Numbered from the stretch's first letter, positions 31,414 to 43,598 are shown. The stretch is 64,000 bases of DNA from Semisulcospira habei (GCA_036245525.1 BTPG01000003.1:134197124-134261123), one strand, 5' to 3'. The notes: generated by a model not told the origin, from the letters alone. Made by a program: numbers and translations.

Positions 31414-31803
31414 CTTTGAATGGTATAGGAGCACACGTGCTGTAGTTTGAAGTCAAAGAAAAAGAAGATCCTGGTCCTCCGACTGGAGCACAGTCGCTCC
31501 AACACTTAAGTGACATTCCCTCCCTGTTAGTCTTGTCTGCCAGAAACCGCAGCTCGTACACATACTGGTTCGTTGCATCCTGACTGGCACATCTAGCATC
31601 TCCGTTCCAAGCAGTGTTGCAAGTTGGATACGTAGAATATGCAATTTGGGTGTTTCCAGGAAGGAGTTCAAAAAACACAATTGTAATTGAACATCCGTCA
31701 GTAGTAATCGCATTTCCATCCACTTCACACTTCAAAATGTACGTCTGTCCGTCGTCAAATCCATCAGTCGGGCAGACTATGGTAAAATCACTTTGGCCGG
31801 TGA
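31414..31803 (-). CDS. exon 2 of a probable secreted/membrane Cys-rich protein
   Basis: A 390-bp exon, acceptor GTTCCACTTTCAG|TC at 31803 and donor CAAAG|GTAAGACT after 31414, both phase 1. It encodes TGQSDFTIVCPTDGFDDG, ILKCEVDGNAITTDGC, TYPTCNTAWNGDARC, SLKCWSDCAPVGG and NYSTCAPIPFK: eight cysteines and an N-glycosylation site (NYS). Alternating strand-like segments and symmetrical phase-1 boundaries are typical of Ig-like extracellular modules. I cannot name the family. No stop or frameshift within it. Joins exon 1 (32267-32126) in frame as VEG-VTGQ. Further exons should lie at lower coordinates but I found none. Confidence 0.65.
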
Positions 31804-32125
31804 CTGAAAGTGGAACAACATAAGGTATTGGTGGCAGGAATTTCTACACCGATCCTTCTAGGCCTGAGAGAGGTCAAAGTAACCACTGTACCCCTCAGGC
31901 TTTCAGGGTACGATCGTCTGTGTAGCAAACCCCTTCTGCAAATAATGGTTTTAAAAGAATAAAGAAGGGTATATTTTGCTGGGATCAAACAAAAGATCGG
32001 GATATCCAGTTTTCAATGTAAGTGGAGTTGATACGCTTGGATACTCCACGACTCGCGATCATCGCTGTGCTGTGAGAAGCCCAACAGTCCATATGTTTCA
32101 AATCTAACATATATATGCTTTTTAC

Positions 32126-32267
32126 CTTCAACAAAATGAAGCACGACGCCAGTGATAATGAGGTACACAAATGCGCTGCTAACTGCTGTTGCACGGTCGC
32201 CAGTGAAGTAGTGGCCGGTCGCTCCGGCTGAACACAAATGCTTCAACATTTTGTTTTTAGAGGACAT
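32126..32267 (-). CDS. exon 1 (start and signal/anchor) of the same protein
   Basis: Begins at ATG 32267 (AAAATGT context), reads MSSKNKMLKHLCSAGATG, then SSAFVYLIITGVVLHFVEG, and ends at donor GAAG|GTAAAAAG. The hydrophobic run just before the junction would act as a signal peptide or signal anchor, placing exon 2 outside the cell. The donor phase (1) matches exon 2 exactly. The N-terminal stretch before the hydrophobic run is long for a simple signal peptide. Intron 1 (31804-32125) is 322 bp. Confidence 0.6.
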
Positions 32268-32743
32268 TTTCTTCAAATGACACGTGTTTTGCGGTCATCA
32301 ACTTTTAAAAAGAAACACGTTATTCCTTGTGCATACCCACGCCACTGTATCTGCTTGCGGCACGAGTCGCATAATACTGTTCTTTCGAACAGCAGGCTTT
32401 TGGGATACGCGCACTGCGCGTCAAGTATGGTACACCAAAGCTGCTAAAATTCTCATTAACCACTTCTATATTTCCAGTTGCAGTCAACAACAACGAGAAC
32501 AAAGACGACATCAACAAAGCAAAATTAACGTAAAACGGAATCAACAATCGAAACGTGCGTTTACAAATTACACATGTGGCAGCTCAAGGGTTGAAAATGC
32601 CGACAAAAATCACAGTTGAGAAAAGGTAACCGCAGTTTTGCTCCCAAGCCATACCATAACTCTGAGGCATTCCCGGAATGCGATATTTTTAGCAGGCTTG
32701 TTTGCTTTATGCATTGCAGTTTTTTTTTTTTTTTTTTTTTCCC

Positions 32744-32791
32744 CGCCTATGACCGGTTTCGCCCCAAGGGAGGGCTCTTCAGGCAGGCATA
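32744..32791 (-). ncRNA. hammerhead ribozyme motif (type I, short stem III)
   Basis: The minus strand reads CTGAAGA, stem II GCCC-TCCCTTG-GGGC, GAAAC, then CGGTC with cleavage expected after GTC. All invariant core bases (CUGANGA, GAAA, A15.1-U16.1, NUH) are present. Stem I forms between ATGCCTGC 5' and ATAGGCG 3' of the core (one A-C mismatch at the base). Stem III is only the palindrome ACCGGU, which favours action as a dimer, as described for hammerheads in Penelope-like elements and retrozymes. An A-rich run (plus-strand T tract 32720-32740) follows. Activity is inferred. Confidence 0.75.
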
Positions 32792-33054
32792 TGGCGTAAC
32801 CTTTAAATTGCAAACACAACACATGTACCAGAAGCCGCCTCCAGAATTTACTGGTAGCACCACGAGTACATTGCGGATTGCATCCCTAAAGCTTTATCTG
32901 GTGTTGCATTGGAAGAAGACAGACTAATTTTGAAAAAGGCAACACCTAGGCAATTTTGTGGTGTAATTATTCTTTACTTTTAAACAAAGGCGTCGTCCAA
33001 AGCCAAAAATGCACTCAAACAGATTAACTCGAAGGGACGTAATTTTTCATTTTA

Positions 33055-33630
33055 ATTCTGAGAATGCTCTTGCTGTGCTAATGCCATAGAATTCCAAGCT
33101 GGTAGGCTTGCATTGTGTCATCAGGACATCAGCTGCCCTTAATGTGACTGCATCGCTCAGTAGATCTAGAAAGAGATGGTAGTGGGAGAAAAGGAATGAC
33201 AGACCTATCTTTCTAAGCCTTCCACTGAACACCTACTGCATATAGCAATAGGGACTACCCCCTGGCGCCCCGCAATCCGCTGGAGAATATCCTAATATAT
33301 CTATCCAGCAGGTCTAATTTGGGGAATATTCATGCACTAGCCTCCCTCTCGGGGGGGGGGGGGGCGGGGGGGGGGGGGAGACTGGATATTCTCCAGCGGA
33401 TTGCGGGGGCCCTGAGGGTAGTCCGCATTTGCTCTATGCAGTAGGTGTTCAGTGGAAGGCTTAATATGATAGTTCTGTCATTCCTTCTCTCCCACTAATC
33501 CACTCTTTCTAGATCTAGTGAGCGATGCAGTCACAAAAAGGGCAGCTGATGTCCTGATGACACAATGCAAGCTTACCAGCCTGGAATTAAATGGCATTAG
33601 CACAGAAAGAGCATTCTCAGAATTGAATGA
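33055..33630. repeat. large inverted repeat of family G
   Basis: 33055-33295 and 33378-33630 are inverted copies (about 240 bp arms: 'ctgagaatgctctt', 'cattgtgtcatcaggacatcagctgcc', 'agatctagaaagag', 'ccgcaatccgctggagaatat') around a G-rich spacer with two long G tracts (33351-33379). A third copy is at 30704. Confidence 0.8.
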
Positions 33631-33907
33631 AAAAGTATATATAATATATAATATATATACCGATGTAAGAATCTATTTTTTACTCACCTTTTTCTTTGTA
33701 TAAATCCGATATGAATTGGTTTTTGGCACACGCCTAGCCACAACACAACAGCCATTGTGTCTTGGCAACAATCTTAACGTAATTTACTTTGTAATACGAC
33801 GACAATATTTTGGATGCCAGACATAAGTTCAAACAGTTCATGTCGCTAGAATGCCAGTCGTCACTCTGAAACGGTGTCATTGGACAATTTTGTCAGTAAG
33901 AAATAGC

Positions 33908-34050
33908 ATCTTACATCGGTGTTTAGGTGATACTGAAAATCAAACTCTCGTGGTCTCAAAACCTTATCCTACTCGCTTTCGCTAGCAGGAAAAGGTTTTT
34001 AAAACCACTCGAGTCAGATTCTCAGTATCACCTAAACACCGATGTAAGAT
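33908..34050. mobile_element. 143-bp foldback element
   Basis: The first 29 bp, starting ATCTTACATCGGTGTTTAGG, are perfectly inverted at the right end, and the arms continue imperfectly to the centre near 33980. No target duplication is obvious. Part of the arm (CCGATGTAAGAATC) also occurs at 33661. Confidence 0.75.
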
Positions 34051-34205
34051 TATATATGGTCCTAGGGTTAAGTTTTGTACAGACCTCTTTTCGGTGCCCC
34101 GTCCTTGAAATCACCTTCGTGGTGGACGTAAGTCGTTAAACCCTAAACGTTTAATGTGTTTTCTTTTCTTTTCCTGTTTTCGCTTTCGCGCGTTTGGCGT
34201 GATCT

Positions 34206-34214
34206 GTGTGTGTG

Positions 34215-34303
<89 letters not shown>
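34206..34303. repeat. (TG)n microsatellite
   Basis: TG tract of about 95 bp. Confidence 0.95.
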
Positions 34304-34305
<2 letters not shown>

Positions 34306-34689
34306 TGTCAATGTTAATCGAACCAGGTACTGATTGTGATATGTTGTTTCCTTACGTACAGCGCTTATTCTGTCTCCATGCGGCCCGTACAATATACTGG
34401 AGGTAGCGAGGAACAGAAATAACACCGCCATTTGTAAAGGAATCCCCGGAAGAAAAAAAATACAGTGTGCAATGGGCAGTGACCTTCCTGCCTTCTTATG
34501 TTAACCAAGTAGGTTCGTGTCTTGGTGTCGGAAACTGAAACAAGCGAATCGATCTTGGGTACGACATCTCAAGACCGACACCTGACAGGAGTGTGATGGT
34601 GATAAATCCCGACAAACACATAAACTATTCCATGATAATATGCCAAGCGCAAAAATCCGGCATCAGCCATTTTGAACTCGGCAGCTTGT

Positions 34690-34739
34690 CCGTTGCATGT
34701 TGTCTGTAAGTGCCAGTGCAAAACGTGCTCGGGTTTGTT

Positions 34740-34838
<99 letters not shown>

Positions 34839-35110
34839 GTATGTAGACACGAGTTTCTCCTGAGTCTGTGTACGCACCGGTCTAACAATTTAGGAAATGC
34901 TTCCTTCAAGATGTATCTCAGAGTACCTTTCAGCATTTTTAGATTGGAGTACTCATTAAAAAGAAAAGGTGCCATCGGTTGACCCGCATTTGAGTCGGTA
35001 AGTTGTGTTATTTTCATTAAAAATTTTGAATACATCTAGCTTCTATAAAGATTTTTTAATGAGTTCGTTAATCAGCTTTGTATCTATTCAATGTGTTTTG
35101 TAAAAAAAAA
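34690..35110 (+). repeat. family B copy with (TG)n
   Basis: (TG)n at 34740-34836, then 'agtatgtagacacgagtttctcctga', 'gtgtacgcaccggtctaac', 'aatgagttcgttaatcagctttgtatc'. Same order as 27.1-27.4 kb. Confidence 0.65.
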
Positions 35111-35276
35111 AAATTCATCGTAGAAAAAAAAATGTGGACACGAAGAATTCTCGACTTAGTGACGGTGACGTAAAAGCGCTAGCCACATTATACATTGTTG
35201 CTGTTGTTATACATTGTTGCTGAACTGACGCAAATGGCACCAGACACGTCATTGTTATCCATGAACTGACACAAAG

Positions 35277-35392
<116 letters not shown>

Positions 35393-35482
35393 GAAGGTTG
35401 TGCAGGCTTGGCTTGGCGCCTGTAGGCTACAAGCTAATCTGGCACAAACCTGTGCACGCGGCACATGCACACCGGCGCGCGC

Positions 35483-35545
<63 letters not shown>

Positions 35546-35571
35546 TGATTTTATGTACGTTATATTGTTTT

Positions 35572-36452
<881 letters not shown>

Positions 36453-37135
36453 TTGTCTTCCTCAATTCGCTACGATCAGCGTGGCGAATCGAGGGAGATA
36501 ACCACTGTAGCGGGGTGCAACACCGATCCCCGGGTGTTTGGACCGCTACAGCTCCTTCCGCAGTTCTTCAGTTTTTTACGGTGGCGTGCCGCAGCAACCT
36601 TACATCACCATGACAACACACACCCTTACGCCTTATCCGTCATTGCATCAGTGGCCGTTGCCTAGCCGGGTCCACGACTTCTAAATTGACCTGACATTGA
36701 TACCGTATTTGTTTACCAGTAAGTGTGAAAGATAATAATTTTATTTTTGTTGAACTCTCTGCCAGCAGCCACGGAATCTCTGCTTCGTCTGACATAACCG
36801 AGTTCGGGAACAAGCCGTAAAGCATGTTCATGTACTGTTCTCAACCTTGACTCTCAGTGACTCAGCGCCATAGACAATTTACGGTAGTAGTGGAATTAAC
36901 ATTTCACACCGGACTCTATAGATCTCTATTACTTAAAACACTATCACAGTGCTTGTGCTCCTGCCGAGACAAATATACTGTCGGACATTCTGTAGCACGT
37001 GCGCAAGCCATTATTGACTGTTGTGTTAAGTTCAGACATTACTTCTGAAACGTGTGTTCCTGTACCATTTTAATTCATATGCTTATTTTCTTTTTTCATT
37101 TCAAGTTCTTTAACTTACACTTCTAGTCTTTTAAG
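36453..37135 (+). other. ORF1-ORF2 spacer of the CR1-like element
   Basis: The first 200 bp look like a frameshifted continuation of the Pro/Arg-rich ORF1 tail. The rest shows no coding pattern. Confidence 0.4.
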
Positions 37136-39922
37136 ATGTCGAGTAGTTCATTACAATTTCACAGTTTACACGTGGGACATCTAAATATCTATCATTTGCT
37201 GAATAAGATTCCCGATTTGACCGTCCTTCTGACTCAACCCACCCCCCTTTTACATTTTTGAATCACGGAGTCGTGATTACATTCTGACATAAGTGATTTG
37301 TCCATTTCGATAACGGAGTTTTCTGTAATCCGGCGCGATCCTGTACGTCCTCAACAAACAGGATTAGCTGTCTATGTTCATGATTCTATTGCGCACTTTA
37401 CACGCAGAAGAAAAGACCTGGAATCAGACTCTGTCGAAAGCGTGTGGGTTGAGGTGAAGACAAACAAATCGGCCCCTTTGCTTGTTGGATTTGTCTACAG
37501 AAATCCGTCTGCGTCATTTGAGTGGTACGACGATTTCTTAGAAATGGCGGACACCGTTAACAATAGCAGCATCTCATATTTTACTGCTCGGAGACTTTAA
37601 TATTAACATGTTTTCCCCACACCCTGCATGGGAGTCTACTATTACTATGGTAGGCCTCAAGCAGCTTATCACATCCAACTAGAGTTACGCAGTCGTCTGC
37701 CACTCTAATTGATCATGTATACGCTTCCAACAAGTCAAGGGTCCTTAGCTCTCGTGTTCTTCAAGTGGCGATTAGCGACCACTATCCTGTGTGCTGTAGT
37801 TGGGCTCTGAAGGTGGACAAGCCGCCATGTCGTAAAAACCAGCATACCACTATTCATTACAGGTCGTTTAAACACTTCAATCGGGACGCGTTTCTGGCAG
37901 ACCTGAGCGGAATCTCTTTTCAGTCAGTTTATAACTATGATATTCCTAAAGAAGCGTTGGCCGAATGGTACAGATTGTTCCTTGGTGTACTTGACAAGCA
38001 CGCGCCACTACGTGAGAAAAGAGTCAAACACGCACAGTTACCTCAGTGGTTAAGTAAGGACATTAAAGACGCCATGGCCATACGAAGTGAGTTGAAGCGG
38101 AACAAAGATTACGCTGCCTTCCGCAAGCAGCGTAACCGCGTAAAGTACCTGGTGCCCGAGGCCCAGAAAAAAACACTTCCAGCGCTTGATGGATAATAAA
38201 ACTGATACCGTATCTGTCTGGCGAGCCCTCAATGCCTTTACCAAATCACGTCAAACACCACCATGTACTTCTATACCTGCTGATACTTTTAATCAACATT
38301 TTCTGTCTGCTGCCGACTCACTTTTGAATAAAAGTACTAATAACCTAAACCAGCCGACTATTTCTGTAAAACTAAAACATTTTTGGGACGAGAGACTGGC
38401 GGCAAACGACTTTTTAAATATTTCGTACTTAACTGTTTTCGACGTAGGCAAGTCTATTAGTCAGCTGAAAAATAAACGCTCCCTTGGTTATGACGGCATT
38501 AATAGTTTCTTTTTAAAACTGTCTGTCCCCTATGTGGTCGAATCTTTAACATTTATCTACAATTTTATAATCCAGCAAGGTACTTTCCCAAGAAGCTGGA
38601 AAATAGCTAAAGTCATTCCGCTGCCTAAAACTAAAGACCTCACTGACCCCAACAAATTCAGGCCAATTTGACTTTTATCAACTTTGTCAAAATATAAAGA
38701 AAAACATGTCCACAGGCACCTGAGTCACTTCCTGGAGACACATAACTTGATTTATACGTTGCAGTCAGGCTTCAGACCCTGCCACTCTTGTCACACGGTT
38801 CTGTCTCATCTGACCAATACCTGGCTAACTTCAATAAACAACGCTGAAATGGCCGGTGCGGTATTTTTAGATTTTCTATAGCTTTTGACTTAGTCAACCA
38901 TGAACTGTTGCTACAGAAGCTGTTGGCATACCACATAGACACAGATTCCGCTGCCTTCTTTAAATCTTATCTAAGCAATAGTTCTCAGTATGTTTTTGTC
39001 AACGGTAAGCGTTCCTCAGAAGGTATCATTAAGCATGGAGTACCCCAGGGGTCTATTTTAGGCCCTCTCTTATTTTTAATTTTTATTAATGACTTGCCTT
39101 TGTGTATCTCACAATCAAATGTGCGATGCAAATTGTTTGCAGATGACGCTACTCTCAACGTGTCGTCGGCAAAAATATCTACAATTAATTCTTCTTTGCA
39201 ACATAGTCTATTAGACGTCTCAAATTGGTGCCGAGACAACTACATGATACTTAACCAATCTAAAACAGAGTGCATGCTAATCACTACACGTCAAAGCACC
39301 AGCTAAACCCACAGCCACTTAGCCTTTCTCTTAACTGTCAGCCGATTAAACAAGTTAAGGAGCGCCGGCTGTTAGGCGTCATTATAGACGATCAATTGAC
39401 ATGGCATGCGCATGTAAACAGTGTGTGCAAAATCGTGTCCAGAAATCTATTTCTCCTTTCAAAACTTATTTACTTTACGAACTCACCAACTAGAAAACTC
39501 TTCTTCAGCGCTCACATCCAGTCCCACATTGACTACGCATCTACAGTCTGGGACGGGAGTAGTGATGCGTGCTTAAAGAGGCTTAATTCCCTCCACCGGA
39601 GGGCAGCCAAGCTAATCCTTCCTAATAGCAGAGACAGCACTGACGAGCGACTTAGGGCCCTTGACATGCTTCCGTTACGTAACCTCTTTCTGTTCAATAA
39701 GGGCGTGTTAATGTTTAAAGTCCGAAAATCCAAAACCCCGCGGTACGTCTCGGATTTGTTTAAGGATGCTAACACACCGTACAAGACATCAAGGAACAAG
39801 CTGTCAGTACCTAGGCCACGACTTGATATATTCAAAACTAGTCTGTCATACTCAGGAGCCAAACTGTGGAACTCCTTTCCGGCCAATATTACCGAAGCAT
39901 CTTCATTGTCCACCTTCAAGGC

Positions 39923-39934
39923 AAGACTATTCCG
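39923..39934 (+). repeat. target-site duplication, left copy
   Basis: AAGACTATTCCG, codons for R-L-F-R of the interrupted CR1-like ORF2; identical copy at 42824-42835. Confidence 0.85.
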
Positions 39935-42823
39935 ATACTCACAAACCAGATAGGTGAGGCTAGCGCTGGCAGAATTGTCAGTACTCAAACCAAGGGGAAT
40001 CACAGCACTGGACAGACAACAGTTAGATCCCCTGCCCCCGCCTATCAGGCACCCAATCGCCAGCCCACAGAGAAATACGCAGGTATAGAATAAGACAATC
40101 ATTTCCATTCATAATAAGAATGGATCAGGTCTCTTATATAACCCATGTCTTTCTCCGGAACTTAGGAAGTAGGCAGGAGAAACATACATACACAAACATG
40201 AAGGTGCGCTACTATATGTGGTCGGGTAAATACCCTGATTTCCCACAGTAGATGCACAGAACATTACACAACAATGTAACGATACAAATTTTGCCTCGAG
40301 TTATACATGATACTCACAAACCAGATAGGTGAGGCTAGCGCTGGCAGAATTGTCAGTACTCAAACCAAGGGGAATCACAGCGCTGGACAGACAACAGTTA
40401 GATCCCCTGCCCCCGCCTATCAGGCACCCAATCGCCAGCCCACAGAGAAATACGCAGGTATAGAATAAGACAATCATTTCCATTCCTAATAAGAATGGAT
40501 CAGGTCTCTTATATAACCCATGGCTTTCTCCGGAACTTAGGAAGTAGGCAGGAGAAACATACATACACAAACATGAAGGTGCGCTACTATATGTGGTCCG
40601 GTCAGTAAATACCCTGATTTCCCACAGTAGATGCACAGAACATTACACAACAATGTAACGATACAAATTTTGCCTCGAGTTATACATGATACTCACAAAC
40701 CAGATAGGTGAGGCTAGCGCTGGCAGAATTGTCAGTACTCAAACCAAGGGGAATCACAGCGCTGGACAGACAACAGTTAGATCCCCTGCCCCCGCCTATC
40801 AGGCACCCAATCGCCAGCCCACAGAGAAATACTCAGGTATAGAATAAGACAATCATTTCCATTCCTAATAAGAATGGATCAGGTCTCTTATATAACCCAT
40901 GTCTTTCTCCGGAACTTAGGAAGTAGGCAGGAGAAACATACATACACAAACATGAAGGTGCGCTACTATATGTGGTCGGGTCAGTAAATACCCTGATTTC
41001 CCACAGTAGATGCACAGAAAATTACACAACAATGTAACGATACAAATTTTGCCTCGAGTTATACATGATACTCACAAACATATATATACATATAGTAGCG
41101 CACCTTCATGTTTGTGTATATATGTTTCTCCTGCCTACTTCCTAAGTTCCGGAGAAAGACATGGGTTATATAAGAGACCTGATCCATTCTTATTAGGAAT
41201 GGAAATGATTGTCTTATTCTATACCTGCGTATTTCTCTGTGGGCTGGCGATTGGGTGCCTGATAGGCGGGGGCAGGGGATCTAACTGTTGTCTGTCCAGC
41301 GCTGTGATTCCCCTTGGTTTGAGTACTGACAATTCTGCCAGCGCTAGCCTCACCTATCTGGTTTGTGAGTATCATGTATAACTCGAGGCAAAATTTGTAT
41401 CGTGTTGTGTAATGTTCTGTGCATCTACTGTGGGAAATCAGGGTATTTACCCGACCACATATAGTAGCGCACCTTCATGTTTGTGTATGTATGTTTCTCC
41501 TGCCTACTTCCTAAGTTCCGGAGAAAGACATGGGTTATATAAGAGACCTGATCCATTCTTATTAGGAATGGAAATGATTGTCTTATTCTATACCTGCGTA
41601 TTTCTCTGTGGGCTGGCGATTGGGTGCCTGATAGGCGGGGGCAGGGGATCTAACTGTTGTCTGTCCAGCGCTGTGATTCCCCTTGGTTTGAGTACTGACA
41701 ATTCTGCCAGCGCTAGCCTCACCTATCTGGTTTGTGAGTATCATGTATAACTCGAGGCAAAATTTGTATCGTTACATTGTTGTGTAATGTTCTGTGCATC
41801 TACTGTGGGAAATCAGGGTATTTACCCGACCACATATAGTAGCGCACCTTCATGTTTGTGTATGTATGTTTCTCCTGCCTACTTCCTAAGTTCCGGAGAA
41901 AGACATGGGTTATATAAGAGACCTGATCCATTTTTATTAGGAATGGAAATGATTGTCTTATTCTATACCTGAGTATTTCTCTGTGGGCTGGCGATTGGGT
42001 GCCTGATAGGCGGGGGCAGGGGATCTAACTGTTGTCTGTCCAGCGCTGTGATTCCCTTGGTTTGAGTACTGACAATTCTGCCAGCGCTAGCCTCACCTAT
42101 CTGGTTTGTGAGTATCATGTATAACTCGAGGCAAAATTTGTATCGTTACATTGTTGTGTAATGTTCTGTGCATCTACTGTGGGAAATCAGGGTATTTACC
42201 CGACCACATATAGTAGCGCACCTTCATGTTTGTGTATGTATGTTTCTCCTGCCTACTTTCTAAGTTCCGGAGAAAGACATGGGTTATATAAGAGACCTGA
42301 TCCATTCTTATTAGGAATGGAAATGATTGTCTTATTCTATACCTGCGTATTTCTCTGTGGGCTGGCGATTGGGTGCCTGATAGGCGGGGGCAGGGGATCT
42401 AACTGTTGTCTGTCCAGCGCTGTGATTCCCCTTGGTTTGAGTACTGACAATTCTGCCAGCGCTAGCCTCACCTATCTGGTTTGTGAGTATCATGTATAAC
42501 TCGATGCAAAATTTGTATCGTTACATTGTTGTGTAATGTTCTGTGCATCTACTGTGGGAAATCAGGGTATTTACACGACCACATATAGTAGCGCACCTTC
42601 ATGTTTGTGTATGTATGTTTCTCCTGCCTACTTCCTAAGTTCCGGAGAAAGACATGGGTTATATAAGAGACCTGATCCATTCTTATTAGGAATGGAAATG
42701 ATTGTCTTATTCTATACCTGCGTATTTCTCTGTGGTCTGGCGATTGGGTGCCTGATAGGCGGGGGCAGGGGATCTAACTGTTGTCTGTCCAGCGCTGTGA
42801 TTCCCCTTGGTTTGAGTACTGTT
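39935..42823. mobile_element. inverted tandem array of a 375-379-bp unit, inserted with 12-bp TSD
   Basis: Three complete units in one orientation (39935-40309, 40310-40688, 40689-41067), a switch at about 41080-41090, then the other orientation: partial 41091-41372, complete 41373-41741, 41742-42115, 42116-42490, partial 42491-42823. Units differ by only a few bases. Both sides carry AAGACTATTCCG (39923-39934, 42824-42835), which occurs once in uninterrupted coding sequence (...RLFR...). Each unit holds a TATA box (GGTTATATAAGAGACC) and a 111-112-codon frame with a hydrophobic segment (MIVLFYTCVFLCGLAIGCLI). Part of the unit is shared with 2903-2937 next to a Penelope-type GIY-YIG fragment, and a TSD of about 12 bp with mixed tandem/inverted units suits Penelope-like integration. 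No RT, nuclease or recognisable ribozyme is inside. Confidence 0.85.
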
Positions 42824-42835
42824 AAGACTATTCCG
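42824..42835 (+). repeat. target-site duplication, right copy
   Basis: AAGACTATTCCG, after which the CR1-like frame continues HLIEPPNKAHATTAF and stops. Confidence 0.85.
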
Positions 42836-42878
42836 GCACTTAATTGAGCCGCCGAACAAAGCGCACGCGACTACTGCG

Positions 42879-43598
42879 TTCTGAATAATGACTGTTATTA
42901 AACATGCAGTGTGTGGGCGCGTGTGTATGTGTGTGCGTGCATGTGTGAGGAACAGTGTGTGCGTGCATATTTGTTTATGCTGGTGTGTGCGTGCATGTGT
43001 GGTGTGTGTGTGTGTGCGTGTGTGTATGTGTGTGTATGTATGTGCGTGCATCTTGCGTGCATGTATGTGTGTGTTGGGTTAGTCAGGAGGAAGTAAAACG
43101 TCTAGATAATCTTGACGTTTATGCTTACAGTTTTTGCGTTCAATGTACCGAATGTGTGCAATGTATACTATATATGTGTTTATTATGTAGTTGTATTTCA
43201 TGTACCGTGCGTAATGCATATTAGCCAGACGTGGGTCGGGACTGTGCTTCGTCTGACGCGGGCGTTGGTTGAAGGCCCCGGACATACATCACGATACCAC
43301 GTTTGTCCCGGCCTTTAATCAATGATTGAGCCGTAGCGGGGTCTGACCTAACTCTGATTTACGTACTTCCGTGTGTGTGCGTGCGCGCGTGTGTGGGTGA
43401 GTGTGTGCAAGCGCGTGCCGGCGTGCGTGTGTGTGTGTGTGAGTGTGTGTGTGTGTGTGTCTGTGTGTGTGTGTGTGTGTGTGCGTGCGTGTGTGTTTTC
43501 ATGTAGTTTGTAGCAAGGACAAGAATGAAAAAAGGTCTGCGCACCTATTCTTTTATCCTTGGAAAATAAAGTTTCATTTCATTTCATTTCATTTCTCT
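42879..43598 (+). mobile_element. 3' UTR and (TTTCA)n tail of the CR1-like element
   Basis: Follows the ORF2 stop. GT-rich (42905-43075, 43370-43495), ending in GGAAAATAAAGTTTCATTTC with the pentamer tail at 43573-43598. The terminal 90 bp equal 35572-35660. Confidence 0.8.

Larger units (their letters stand above)
37136..42878 (+). mobile_element. CR1-like ORF2, nearly full length but broken, split by an array
   Basis: Starts at ATG 37136 (HSLHVGHLNIYHLLNK). Endonuclease: WVEVKTNKSAPLL, LLGDFNINM, ISDHYPVCC. Linker HAPLREKRVKHAQLPQWL. RT: SLGYDGINSFFLKL, SGFRPCHSCHTVLSH, GAVFLDF then AFDLVNHELLL, GVPQGSILGPLLF, catalytic LFADDATL, and the thumb RRLLGVIIDDQLTWHAHV with IDYASTVWD. Defects: stop near 37259, frameshifts near 37590, 38170, 38875 and 39300, and a stop at 38669. 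Coding stops at 39934 in FKARLFR and resumes at 42824-42878 as RLFRHLIEPPNKAHATTAF-stop, beyond a 2.9-kb insertion. Dead, but recently enough that frames remain legible. Confidence 0.9.

Noticed and set aside
39533..40108. 191-codon minus-strand frame
   Set aside because: It crosses the junction between the CR1-like gene (antisense) and the first array unit, so it is a fortuitous fusion.
39935..42823. Hammerhead-like stretch in each array unit (CTGATCC, a hairpin CCATTC/GAATGG, then AAATGATTGTC)
   Set aside because: Core positions G8 and A9 are C in all units and stem I does not pair, so it is not a functional hammerhead. The unit therefore cannot be called a hammerhead retrozyme on this evidence.
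39935..42823. Array as a CRISPR or as solo LTRs
   Set aside because: Units are 375 bp with no spacers, and the genome is eukaryotic. There are no TG...CA borders and the flanking duplication is 12 bp, not the 4-6 bp of LTR elements.
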